A stretch of 64,000 nucleotides of DNA from the NCBI RefSeq assembly GCF_000619885.1, contig NZ_KK211041.1, positions 62,001 through 126,000 of the forward strand. The letters are read 5' to 3'. Positions 35,550-43,218 of this stretch are shown here, one piece after another. Source of the stretch: Balneatrix alpica DSM 16621 (GTDB lineage: Bacteria > Pseudomonadota > Gammaproteobacteria > Pseudomonadales > Balneatricaceae). Both the position numbers and the translations under genes were made by a program. The notes under the pieces were generated by a model that saw only the letters and a program-made list of their open reading frames with translations, was not told where the DNA came from and searched no databases. Each line of letters opens with the position of its first letter. Within the stretch, counting starts at the first letter, position 1.

Positions 35550-37283
35550 TCAGTGCCCGCTGTTGAGCCAAAACACCAGCAGCACAAATACCAGCGAGAT
35601 TAACCACACGGCGGAGAGTACCTGCCACAGCAGCACTGGCTGGCTGGATTTTTGCTCTTCTTCGCGCTCGTTGACGAAGGCCGGGTTGGGGTAGGTCAGG
35701 TCTTCGAGGAAGGCATCCAGACTGGGATAACGTTGTTCCGGGTCGGGGGCCAGGGCCTTTTCCAGGGTGCGGTCAAACCACACCGGCAGGATGGGATTAA
35801 AGCGATAGCAGGGCACATAACGCAGGCGCAGCAGCTGTTGCGGACTGTCGCAGTGTTCTAGGTGGTTGCCATAGGGCAGGCGACCGGTGAACAGCTCGTA
35901 GGTGATGCTGGCGAGGGAGAACAGGTCGCTCTTGATGCCGGAGTGCTGTCCCAGACGCAGTACCGGGTCGGTGTAATGGACAGTACCGAGGATTTTGTCC
36001 CGCTCCAGCGGCACAAAGATTTCATCGATACCGGCGACATAGACCGAGCCAAAGTCGACGATCTTAACCTGCTGCTCTGGCCCCACCATGATGTTGCCCG
36101 GTTTTAAATCCTGGTGCAGGGTCTCGCGTTGGTGGAAGGCCTTCAGCCCCTCGGCAATCTGACGCACCAGATGAATGGCTTCACTGGGGCGCGGATTGGG
36201 GTGCTCTGTCATCCAGCGCTCAAGGGACACGCCGGGCACCTGCTCCATCAGGTAATAGAGGAAACTCTTGGGGCGATTGCTATTGACCACCTTGACCACA
36301 TGGGGGCTCTGGATACGGCTGCCGACCCATTCCTCCATGATGAAGCGCTCGATATAGGCCGGATCATCATCGAAGTTGGGGGAGGGAGTTTTCATCACCA
36401 GCAGCTGGCCGTTGTGTTCATCCTCGACCCGGTAAAGCTGGCTGCGATTACTGGCATACAGCTGCTCCAACACCCGATAGCCATCGAGCTTGAGGCCCGG
36501 CTGTAAGGCCGGGGGAAAGGGCAGGCGGGTCAGCTTCTGGGTGAGGTCATCCAGGCTTTCGCTGCCGAGGTGATCGACCTTCACCAGCTGGCAACTGAGG
36601 TTATCGCCGGAGCCATTGGCCAGGGCTTGTTCGGTCAGGCTCTGGCAGGCCTGATCGAGGCTGGCGCTGTGCAGGCAGGTATCCACCAGCTGGTGGCCTT
36701 CAATAAAGTCATGGATGCCATCGGTGCTGAGCAGGAACAGGTCCCCCTCCTCCATCGGCACGGCGCGGTAGTCGATATCGAGATGGGTATCCATCCCCAT
36801 GGCCCGGCTCAGGCAGGAGTTGGAGGCGGACAGCGGCACCAGATGGTCCTGGGTGAGCAGTTCCAGCTTGCCCCGCCGAATCAGGTACACCCGGCTATCG
36901 CCAATATGGAAGATGTGGGCGGTGCGTGACTTCAGCACCAGCACGCTGAGGGTGCAGATATGGCCCCGGTGTTCGCTGTAACTGTGGCTGCGACCATAGA
37001 GGGTGCGGTTAATGGCGGTCAGAACTTTTTGCGCGGATTTTTTGACCGTCCAGATATCCGGCGTATCGAAGTAATCATTAATAAACTCACGCACCGCATA
37101 TTCCGCCGCCTCGGCCCCCGCTTCTGCGGTGCTGACGCCATCGGCAATCAGGGCGCAGGCGCCCTTGGTGATCAGCAGGTTGCCCACCGGCATAAAGAAG
37201 CTCAGGCAGTCCTCATTGCGGGCTTTTAACCCGGTCAGGCTGATTTGTGCCGTGGTGAGCTTGAGATCGGCAGGCAGGTGCAT
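35550..37283 (-). CDS. PP2C phosphatase-Ser/Thr kinase fusion with C-terminal membrane anchor
   Basis: 577 residues. Residues 1-240 form a PP2C-type phosphatase with metal-binding Asp48 (IADGVS), Asp188 (STDGIHDF) and Asp227 (GSGDNLS). Residues about 268-525 form a Hanks-type kinase: Lys298 (VMKTP), catalytic loop HQDLKPGN (Asp392, Asn397; Gln replaces the usual Arg) and DFG at 410-412. A single transmembrane helix (about 550-572) ends the protein, so both enzymes face the cytoplasm. Similar fusions occur beside nitrate-assimilation genes in pseudomonads. Here an exact FNR box precedes it and narK is nearby, suggesting a role in anaerobic nitrate metabolism; the targets are unknown. Confidence 0.88.
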   Translation of the reverse strand: MHLPADLKLTTAQISLTGLKARNEDCLSFFMPVGNLLITKGACALIADGVSTAEAGAEAAEYAVREFINDYFDTPDIWTVKKSAQKVLTAINRTLYGRSHSYSEHRGHICTLSVLVLKSRTAHIFHIGDSRVYLIRRGKLELLTQDHLVPLSASNSCLSRAMGMDTHLDIDYRAVPMEEGDLFLLSTDGIHDFIEGHQLVDTCLHSASLDQACQSLTEQALANGSGDNLSCQLVKVDHLGSESLDDLTQKLTRLPFPPALQPGLKLDGYRVLEQLYASNRSQLYRVEDEHNGQLLVMKTPSPNFDDDPAYIERFIMEEWVGSRIQSPHVVKVVNSNRPKSFLYYLMEQVPGVSLERWMTEHPNPRPSEAIHLVRQIAEGLKAFHQRETLHQDLKPGNIMVGPEQQVKIVDFGSVYVAGIDEIFVPLERDKILGTVHYTDPVLRLGQHSGIKSDLFSLASITYELFTGRLPYGNHLEHCDSPQQLLRLRYVPCYRFNPILPVWFDRTLEKALAPDPEQRYPSLDAFLEDLTYPNPAFVNEREEEQKSSQPVLLWQVLSAVWLISLVFVLLVFWLNSGH

Positions 37284-37345
37284 GGGGCATCCTTGAAAGT
37301 GCTAAGGGGGCGAGTTCACTCTAGGGCTTGGGGGCGTGTCTGCTG

Positions 37346-37359
37346 TTGATATGTATCAA
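37346..37359. promoter_or_regulatory. FNR/Anr box before the phosphatase-kinase gene
   Basis: TTGATATGTATCAA matches TTGAT-N4-ATCAA exactly. Activation from -41.5 would place the start near 37311, with a -10-like TAGAGT (37323-37318, minus strand) in position. The start codon is at 37283. Confidence 0.85.
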
Positions 37360-37538
37360 CCCCTGGCGGCACAAGGCAGGGGACAGGGGGAGACGTGGGG
37401 CTGGTTTTACTCCTTTGTGGGTAGCTCTGGATTTCCTCTAATCATTTGATTTCTATTAATTTTTTCTGGTTATGGCAAGGCTGGGGTGGGTTTGGAACCC
37501 ACCCTGATCCTTTGGGGGTAGCGGCGTATGTGATGCGC

Positions 37539-39176
37539 TTAGCCCTGATCACGCAACCGCTTGGCTTTAAAACTTTCGACAAAGCGGCTGAGGGTACTGG
37601 AGAGCTGCCCTGGCTGCAGCACGACCTCCACCAGTTGGAAGCCGCTTTTATCTTGCCAGGCGGACTCCAGCGCTGCGTCCAGTTCGGCCCGGTTATGTAC
37701 CCGCTGGCCACGCCCACCCAAGGCATTGGCGAGGCTGTGGTAATCCCATTCACCCAGCTGACTAAAGCGTGACTCGGGCTGGAACACCCGCAGCATCTCC
37801 CAGCTGGCATTGTTAAACACCACCACAATCGGATTCCAGCCATAGCGACGGCAGTTACCCAGCTCCCAGCCGGTCATCTGGAAGGCGCCATCCCCCACCA
37901 GAATCAACGGCCGTTGGCCACTGGCGGCCTGAATGCCCAGCCCCGCCGGTACGCCATAACCCATGGTGGCGTAATAGCCGGGGGCTACCAGTTCGGTGTA
38001 GTCCATATCCAGCGCGGTAAACAGGCAATCGCCCATATCGGAGGCAATCGGCATCTTGCCGTGGCGCTGCATCAGGGCGCTAATGGCTTGGGCGATATCC
38101 GCTGGGGATAACGCACTCTGTGGTGGGCGCATGGCAGGGAGGGGCGCGGGCGCAGGGATGGCCTGCCAAGCGCTCGGGGGTAAGCGCGCCAATAGCGCAT
38201 CAAGCAAGGCGGCCAGGGGGATATTGGCATACTCATGATAGCCCAGGCGCACACAGCGATCCGCGGCGTGAATGGCGTGGCAGTCCTGAATTTTCTCCAC
38301 CGAGATGGCGAAGTTGGTGTCCGACAGAATCACCCCCAGCATAAAGAGACCGTCGGATTGCTCCACCTGGAGCCGCACCCGTTCCTCACAGGCGGCACCC
38401 AGATAGGTGCCCAGCACCTGCACCGGAGTAGAGGCCAGCAAGCCGCGCCCCATAAAGGTGGTGACCACCGGCATCTGCAAACGGCTGGCCAGCTCGGCCA
38501 CCTTGGCCTCCAGACCGAAGCGGCGAATCTCCACCCCGACCAGCAGGGTAGGGCGGATAGCCTGATCGAGCTTGCGCAAAATGGCCTCGGCACAGGCCTC
38601 CACTGCTTCCTGCCGATAGGGACTTGCGGCTAATACTGGAATGTTATCCAGGCTATTGGGCACCGGCTTGAACACCTGATCACGGGGGATCTCAATCAAC
38701 ACCGGACGCGACTCCTCCAGACAGGTGCGCAGCACCCGGGCTAATTCCGCGGCAGCGGTGGCAGGATCATGCAGGCGCGCCTGGGCGCAGGTGATCTCCT
38801 CATAAATGCGAAACTGGGAATCCAGGGTCTTAACCTGATGATGCAGCAACATGCCGTTGGCGCTTTCCGCCTCCCCCGGGGCACCAGCCAGCACCACCAA
38901 GGGCACCTTTTCGGCATAGGCACCCGCCACCGGATTCACCATATTCAGCGCCCCGGCACCGTATGTAACCGCCGCCACCCCCAGGCCGCCCTGAAAACGG
39001 CCACAGGCATCGGCGGCAAAACCAATGCCCGGCTCGTGGCTGAGGGTATAGAGGGGCAGTAGCTCGCTTTCTTCCAGCACCTTGAAAAAGGGCAGGGCAA
39101 AGTCACCGGGAATCCCGAAAATCGCCTGGGCACCGTGGGCCTTCAGGCTGTGCAAAATCAGCTCGGCTAGGTTCAT
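37539..39176 (-). CDS. ipdC: indolepyruvate/phenylpyruvate decarboxylase, Azospirillum type
   Basis: 545 residues from the ATG at 39176 (GGAG upstream), the same length as Azospirillum brasilense IpdC, which it resembles throughout: IFGIPGDFALPFFKV, TLSHEPGIGFAADACGR with the TPP-activating Glu48, VTYGAGALNMVN, VVTTFMGRGLL, and the TPP-Mg motif GDGAFQMTGWELGNCRR...NNASWEML. It decarboxylates indole-3-pyruvate and/or phenylpyruvate to the aldehyde, a step in auxin-type or Ehrlich metabolism. It stands alone; no aminotransferase or aldehyde dehydrogenase is beside it. An acetolactate synthase-like activity is less likely. Confidence 0.87.
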   Translation of the reverse strand: MNLAELILHSLKAHGAQAIFGIPGDFALPFFKVLEESELLPLYTLSHEPGIGFAADACGRFQGGLGVAAVTYGAGALNMVNPVAGAYAEKVPLVVLAGAPGEAESANGMLLHHQVKTLDSQFRIYEEITCAQARLHDPATAAAELARVLRTCLEESRPVLIEIPRDQVFKPVPNSLDNIPVLAASPYRQEAVEACAEAILRKLDQAIRPTLLVGVEIRRFGLEAKVAELASRLQMPVVTTFMGRGLLASTPVQVLGTYLGAACEERVRLQVEQSDGLFMLGVILSDTNFAISVEKIQDCHAIHAADRCVRLGYHEYANIPLAALLDALLARLPPSAWQAIPAPAPLPAMRPPQSALSPADIAQAISALMQRHGKMPIASDMGDCLFTALDMDYTELVAPGYYATMGYGVPAGLGIQAASGQRPLILVGDGAFQMTGWELGNCRRYGWNPIVVVFNNASWEMLRVFQPESRFSQLGEWDYHSLANALGGRGQRVHNRAELDAALESAWQDKSGFQLVEVVLQPGQLSSTLSRFVESFKAKRLRDQG

Positions 39177-39360
39177 TGTTATTCTCCGCACGCGGTAGGA
39201 GCAGGCTCCAATCAAACAGGGGGAAGCGCAGATGCCTTCCAGTTGCCGCGAGTGTTACCGCTTTTGCCGGCTTTGCCTTTGACCTAGCTCAGGTTGCTGC
39301 AAGCCTTCGCCAAAGGGAGTATAAGGGCTGGCTAACCCCGTTTGAGCCAAGGAGCCTTGG

Positions 39361-40014
39361 ATGCCTAGCCTGGATAGACTCAGCCTGGAACAGCTGGAAC
39401 AACACTGTGAACGCTGGATGAGTAGCCGCATCGGCAGCGACCCTGCCCATGATTTGGCCCATATCCGCCGGGTGGTGCGTAGCGCCAAACAACTGGCACG
39501 GGCGGAAGGGGCGGAGCTGTCCATCGTGGTGGTAGCCGCCTGGTTGCATGATGCGGTATGCCTGAGCAAGGATCACCCCGAGCGCCGTCAGGCCTCGCGC
39601 CTGAGTGCTGCCTGGGCACAGGAGCAACTGCAACAGCTGGCGGACTTTGAGGCAGACTGGCTGGCCGGGGTAGCCCACGCTATTGAAGCCCATAGCTTTT
39701 CGGCGGGCATCCCGCCCCGCAGCCTGGAAGCCAAAATTGTGCAGGATGCCGATCGCTTGGATGCCCTGGGGGCGATTGGGATTGCCCGCTGCATGCTGGT
39801 GAGCGGTGCCTTGCAGCGATCGCTCTATGCCGAGCAAGACCCGTTCTGCCAACAGCGTCCGCCGGACGACCAGCGTTATGGCCTTGACCACTTCTACACC
39901 AAGTTACTGCGCCTGCCGGAGCAGATGCAGACCCGCGCAGCCAAACACGAGGCCGAGCGGCGCGTAACCTTTATGCAGACCTATTTGCGTGAATTAGCGG
40001 GGGAGTTGTTGTAG
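39361..40014 (+). CDS. HD-domain phosphohydrolase (YedJ-like)
   Basis: 217 residues. The HD superfamily metal ligands are present: DPAHDLAHIRRV (His30 and His34), WLHDAV (His63-Asp64) and KIVQDADRLDALGAIGIAR with the later Asp. The layout and length are like E. coli YedJ, an HD hydrolase of uncertain substrate, presumably a nucleotide or phosphorylated metabolite. It is the last GC-typical gene before the AT-rich accessory island. Confidence 0.82.
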   Translation: MPSLDRLSLEQLEQHCERWMSSRIGSDPAHDLAHIRRVVRSAKQLARAEGAELSIVVVAAWLHDAVCLSKDHPERRQASRLSAAWAQEQLQQLADFEADWLAGVAHAIEAHSFSAGIPPRSLEAKIVQDADRLDALGAIGIARCMLVSGALQRSLYAEQDPFCQQRPPDDQRYGLDHFYTKLLRLPEQMQTRAAKHEAERRVTFMQTYLRELAGELL

Positions 40015-40094
40015 TTGGGGGGGAATGGTGTTTAGAGAGCTACTTCAGGTTGTATAGTGTTGAGGGGGGCACTTCGGAGTTGAATTCGCGTTGC

Positions 40095-40170
40095 GGCTAT
40101 CAATGAGCTAAAATCTCCCAATTTATTGCTGGGACGGGCTAAAATCCACCTCTTGGCTTAATCGTTAGCC
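40095..40170 (+). other. weak attC-like boundary
   Basis: GGCTATCAATGAGC (40095-40108) and GCTTAATCGTTAGCC (40156-40170, ending in GTTAGCC) are partly complementary, as in the outer arms of an integron recombination site. Several mismatches make this only suggestive. Confidence 0.25.
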
Positions 40171-40209
40171 TTTCTTTCTAAAATTACGTCGGAGTAGAAA
40201 TAAGGGATT

Positions 40210-40440
40210 ATGAAGAAAATTCAAATAAAACTTTCATGCAAAGGTAGAGATGACGACCTTCATCGACTTGATATGTACGATGTACCTTTATTATTACATG
40301 GTTTTTGGTCAATGCACCACGCTCAAGGGGGGGAAGGTAAGGCTGAGTTTCGCGCTAAAAGAGTGGTATCTGCCAAAGGAATATTGAAGCGATACCTCAT
40401 GGAGAAAATTTTGATAAAAAATGCTAACAAACAAGATTAG
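40210..40440 (+). CDS. small unknown protein in accessory island
   Basis: 76 residues, basic and AT-rich, with no recognised family: it begins MKKIQIKLSCKGRDDDLHRLDMYDVP and ends in a Lys/Asn-rich tail (MEKILIKNANKQD). There is no signal peptide or membrane helix. The ribosome site is poor (AAGGG about 5 bp before the ATG). It sits between two weak attC-like sequences, as a gene cassette would, but it could also be a remnant. Confidence 0.45.
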   Translation: MKKIQIKLSCKGRDDDLHRLDMYDVPLLLHGFWSMHHAQGGEGKAEFRAKRVVSAKGILKRYLMEKILIKNANKQD

Positions 40441-40477
40441 GCGAATGCTTAATGTGTCGCTGTTTTGAGTGTTATAT
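40423..40477 (+). other. weak short attC-like sequence
   Basis: GCTAACAAACAAGA (40423-40436) and TTTTGAGTGTTATAT (40463-40477) share the arrangement TAAC, three-base spacer, CAARA on opposite strands. At 55 bp it is near the minimum length of attC sites and the complementarity is imperfect. Confidence 0.3.
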
Positions 40478-40507
40478 TGTTATTCAATAATCGTATAAGT
40501 GTTCAAT

Positions 40508-41011
40508 ATGGATATCATAACAACATTAGGTAGTTTGGCAGCAGTTTTAGCTGCTGTTTATGCTTACAAAAGTCATAAATTGCAAACTTGTGAGTTTGAG
40601 TGGAATAAATATGATCGATATTTTAAATCAAATCCAACTTTCAATGTTGTGGGTGGAGTAGATAAGTTTGAAGGTGATACTATTTTTTACCGATGTAAGC
40701 TAACTAACATCTCTGAGTATCAGGCGAATATCAATAGTCTTTCTTTTTTATTTTACTTTTATAACCCTAGCGATCCACTTGCTTGCTGTGCTGTACCTTA
40801 TAATCCAAACATTTCAAACGTAATTATCGATAGGACAGATAATCCGCTTGAGTTTGTTTTTCCTATCGATCTTAAGTGTATATTTACACCTAGTCGGGTT
40901 AATTTGATACTCCGTGCAAGCTACATAGATAGGTATGGTAAAGAAAGAATAATTCAGCATAAATTCGATAGCTTTTCTATTAGGGGATATCTAGAGAGAA
41001 TTAGGAGTTAA
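40508..41011 (+). CDS. unknown membrane-anchored protein, probable integron cassette gene
   Basis: 167 residues from the ATG at 40508; an in-frame GTG lies three codons earlier. One hydrophobic N-terminal helix (MDIITTLGSLAAVLAAVYAY) is followed by a beta-rich soluble domain with YRCKLTNISEYQANINSLSFLFYF. I do not recognise a family. The layout and the strand pattern recall the orphan protein at 1261-1947. The gene is very AT-rich. Its TAA stop merges with the sequence TTAACAAGC, the left arm of an attC-like site now found beyond the inserted IS element, as is usual for cassette genes. Confidence 0.6.
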   Translation: MDIITTLGSLAAVLAAVYAYKSHKLQTCEFEWNKYDRYFKSNPTFNVVGGVDKFEGDTIFYRCKLTNISEYQANINSLSFLFYFYNPSDPLACCAVPYNPNISNVIIDRTDNPLEFVFPIDLKCIFTPSRVNLILRASYIDRYGKERIIQHKFDSFSIRGYLERIRS

Positions 41012-41012
41012 C
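41007..41012. repeat. left target-site duplication of the IS element
   Basis: GTTAAC directly precedes the left inverted repeat and is repeated at 42084-42089 after the right end. The hexamer is itself a palindrome. Confidence 0.85.
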
Positions 41013-41982
41013 TGTTAGGTCCCGTACGATTAGAAACCCGTTTAACAAATAAATCGGGCTGCTTTTTTTGCCACTCCTTCAGTGCATGAATAGGTGCAGT
41101 ATGGTTTAACGCTTTCTGGGGAATTTGATGGTTGTAGAGCCAGAGATAACGTTCCAGCGTTTGCTCAAGATCCAAGGCAGAGTTAAAGCGATTAGTCGCT
41201 AAGACATCAGCAATACGTCCATTGAAACGCTCTACCATACCATTGGTTTGCGGATGACGTGGCTTCGTCAGTCGGTGCTCAATGCCCAGGGCCGTGCACA
41301 ACCGATCAAACTCATGCTCGCCAGAGGGGGTTTTTTGCTTATTGAACAGTCGATCGGTGAATTCACTGCCGTTGTCAGTCAATAAAGTATGAATCCTGAA
41401 CGGCGCAGCTTTGGCCAGTGCATTAAGAAAACGCTTGGCATTGGTTGCCGTTTTGCGCGGCAAAATCTGCGCAAACACCCATCGTGAGGCACGATCAATG
41501 GCGACAAACAAATAGCGGCGATGACTTTCATCCGGCATCTGTGGCAGATACTTCACATCCATGTGAATAAACCCAGATTGGTAGGACTGGAAGCGTTTAG
41601 AGGGAGTGGCCTGGGTCTCTGCCTGAGGTTGCAGATCAGCCAACCTGGCGACACCATGACGACGCAGGCAGCGGTCCAGCCCTGCCCGTGACACTTTCTC
41701 GTTGATGAACTCTCGGGTAACGGCCAAGAGATCATCCAATGGCAGCCTCAGCGTGGTGCGCAGCTCAATGACCAAAGCCTCTTGAGCCTTGGTGAGGGTG
41801 GTCTGCAGATTATGCGCGGTGTGTGAACGGTCTTCAGTCGACTCACGACGTTGCCACTTACGAATGGTGCCAATGCCGAGTCCAAGCTCCTCGGCTAATT
41901 CGCGTTGAGTCTTGTTGGAGTGGCGAATGTAGGCGCGCACAGCGGGAGTGGTACGAGCATTTTTGTGGAGCCGAATATTCAA
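41008..41982 (-). CDS. IS481-family transposase
   Basis: 324 residues. An N-terminal helix-turn-helix pair (ELAEELGLGIGTIRKWQRRES) is followed by a DDE integrase-core domain: HMDVKYLPQM, LLTDNGSEFTDRLF, and GIEHRLTKPRHPQTNGMVERFNGRI supply the Asp, Asp and Glu. This is typical of IS481 transposases and appears intact. Its stop codon (positions 41010-41008) lies outside the IS in the target-site duplication, so the last codon is read across the left end. Confidence 0.9.
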   Translation of the reverse strand: MNIRLHKNARTTPAVRAYIRHSNKTQRELAEELGLGIGTIRKWQRRESTEDRSHTAHNLQTTLTKAQEALVIELRTTLRLPLDDLLAVTREFINEKVSRAGLDRCLRRHGVARLADLQPQAETQATPSKRFQSYQSGFIHMDVKYLPQMPDESHRRYLFVAIDRASRWVFAQILPRKTATNAKRFLNALAKAAPFRIHTLLTDNGSEFTDRLFNKQKTPSGEHEFDRLCTALGIEHRLTKPRHPQTNGMVERFNGRIADVLATNRFNSALDLEQTLERYLWLYNHQIPQKALNHTAPIHALKEWQKKQPDLFVKRVSNRTGPNS

Positions 41983-42083
41983 GATCGAGCCTCGCGAGTG
42001 GAAGTGAATAGGCTAGCGAAAACCGCTCTTGCCTGGAAGAGCGGAAAGCTTCGGCGAACTATCCAATCATCAGGGACCCAACA
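41013..42083 (-). mobile_element. complete IS481-family insertion sequence
   Basis: 1071 bp bounded by imperfect inverted repeats. The left end begins TGTTAGGTCCCGTACGATTAG; the right end, read inward on the minus strand, begins TGTTGGGTCCCTGATGATTGG (16 of 21 identical). GTTAAC flanks both sides as a 6-bp direct repeat. One intact transposase gene fills the element, so it may be active. It is inserted at the junction between a small cassette-like gene and its attC-like site. Confidence 0.88.
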
Positions 42084-42089
42084 GTTAAC
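42084..42089. repeat. right target-site duplication of the IS element
   Basis: GTTAAC, the second copy of the flanking hexamer, immediately after the right inverted repeat. It is also the first part of the attC-like left arm. Confidence 0.85.
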
Positions 42090-42182
42090 AAGCTATTGAA
42101 GCAGGGTTGTTAAATTTTGGCTCGGTTTCGCTTCGTTATACTTTTTTGTCAACATTGTCAGCATATTAATAGGGCGTTATGC
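42084..42182 (+). other. integron attC-like recombination site
   Basis: The left arm TTAACAAGCTATTGAAGC (from 42085) and the right arm ATTAATAGGGCGTTATGC (ending 42182) have the classic attC arrangement: TAAC, three-base spacer, CTATT, mirrored as AATAG, spacer, GTTA. A central TTTCGCTTCG stretch is also common in marine gammaproteobacterial attC sites. Total length is about 99 bp, within the normal range. No intI gene is in the window, so it is an isolated site or part of a cassette cluster lacking an integrase. Confidence 0.7.
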
Positions 42183-42197
42183 GTAGTCAGAGGTGGA

Positions 42198-42387
42198 ATG
42201 TCAAAAATTACACTGAAGGGCTTCCTTAGCCCCGGAAAAAGCTCTTTCTGCAGCTAAAGCAGGGCTAATTTACTACAAAGGCCTTACATATAAAAAGCTA
42301 GGATGCTTATTTTTAAAAGTTGCTCAAGATTTAAGAATTTTAATCAGTTTGATACGTGCTAGGAATTTTTCGATAAATAAGTATTAG
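42198..42387 (+). pseudogene. possible frameshifted cassette gene
   Basis: An ATG at 42198 with AGAGGTGG before it starts MSKITLKGFLSP but stops after 19 codons. Dropping one C from the CCCC run at 42230-42233 would continue as SPEKALSAAKAGLIYYKG... for 62 residues to a TAG at 42385. No family is recognised. The remaining 42388-42511 shows nothing I can support. Confidence 0.3.
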
Positions 42388-42511
42388 AATGCTGTCAGTA
42401 AAAGGTAAATGTCAAAGTATCGGAAAATTTCGAGAGATATTATGAAATGAGTGGGTAAATGTGTAGCAGCTGTAGATGAGCGAAAAATGAAGAGGCTTTT
42501 AGAGAGAAGCA

Positions 42512-42802
42512 TTGATTGATAGTCGAAAAAATATCAGTGATCCTTCCTGGGTTAAAAATTACCTTGTTAAGGTTGCGCAGCTGATATCTAAGTTTTCGGG
42601 AAAATATATTACAAGAACATCGTCTATCGAGCTTCTGGAAGGTTGTGATAGGCCTCAGTATTCTCTTGTGGCTGAATTTCCCACCAAGGAAAAGGCCATG
42701 GAGTTTTATCATTCAGAAGAGTACGCACCTTATAAAAAAGCACGTCAGGAAGGTTCAATTAGTAAGTTTTTATTAGTACCCATTGAAAATGCATCTGCAT
42801 AG
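42512..42802 (+). CDS. DUF1330-family protein
   Basis: 96 residues. It matches the DUF1330 pattern: DPSWVKNYLVKVAQLISKFSGKYITRTSSIELLEG, then PQYSLVAEFPTKEKAMEFYHSEEYAPYKKARQ. This is a small ferredoxin-like (dimeric alpha-beta barrel) fold of unknown function. The usual first strand (about eight residues) is missing and the only in-frame start is TTG at 42512, since a TAG stop lies four codons upstream. The N-terminus may therefore be truncated. It is AT-rich like the rest of the island. Confidence 0.7.
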   Translation: MIDSRKNISDPSWVKNYLVKVAQLISKFSGKYITRTSSIELLEGCDRPQYSLVAEFPTKEKAMEFYHSEEYAPYKKARQEGSISKFLLVPIENASA

Positions 42803-42918
42803 CCATTCCATCTAGGGCTGATGGAATGTATAGATTTAGTGATCGCCGGATGCAGTTCTAGAACGGGGTCAGGTGATTGCTGGACTTGTACAGATAGTTA
42901 GATGTTTTTATATATCGT

Positions 42919-43218
42919 TCACTCATCCTGCTGCATTCGTGAAAGTGCAATATCATAAACTTCATTGCGATTTCTTTTCCCTACGGCAATAACCGTTACC
43001 ACAACGACATTATCATTAACGGAGTAAACAAGACGATAGCCAAGTTGGCGGAGTTTTATTTTATATAAATTGGAGGCGCCGGATATGGCAGAGGAGGGAA
43101 CGTGAGGGTTTTTCAAGCGCTCTTCCAATTTCTTTTTAAGCTGGTCACGAATGGTATGCCCTAACTTGTTCCATTCTTTTAACGCTGACTTTTTAAACGC
43201 TAAACTATAGGTCATCAA
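42919..43218 (-). CDS. relE: RelE/ParE-family toxin
   Basis: 99 residues. It has the RelE fold signature: TYSLAFKKSALKEWNKLGHTIRDQLKKKLEERL, then LYKIKLRQLGYRLVYSVNDNVVVVTVIAVGKRNRNEVY. The basic and aromatic residues needed for ribosome-dependent mRNA cleavage (Lys/Arg run and Arg in GYRLVY) are present. Its start overlaps the antitoxin gene by 14 bp, the usual antitoxin-first arrangement. Such pairs are common in integron cassette arrays and stabilise them. Confidence 0.88.
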   Translation of the reverse strand: MMTYSLAFKKSALKEWNKLGHTIRDQLKKKLEERLKNPHVPSSAISGASNLYKIKLRQLGYRLVYSVNDNVVVVTVIAVGKRNRNEVYDIALSRMQQDE

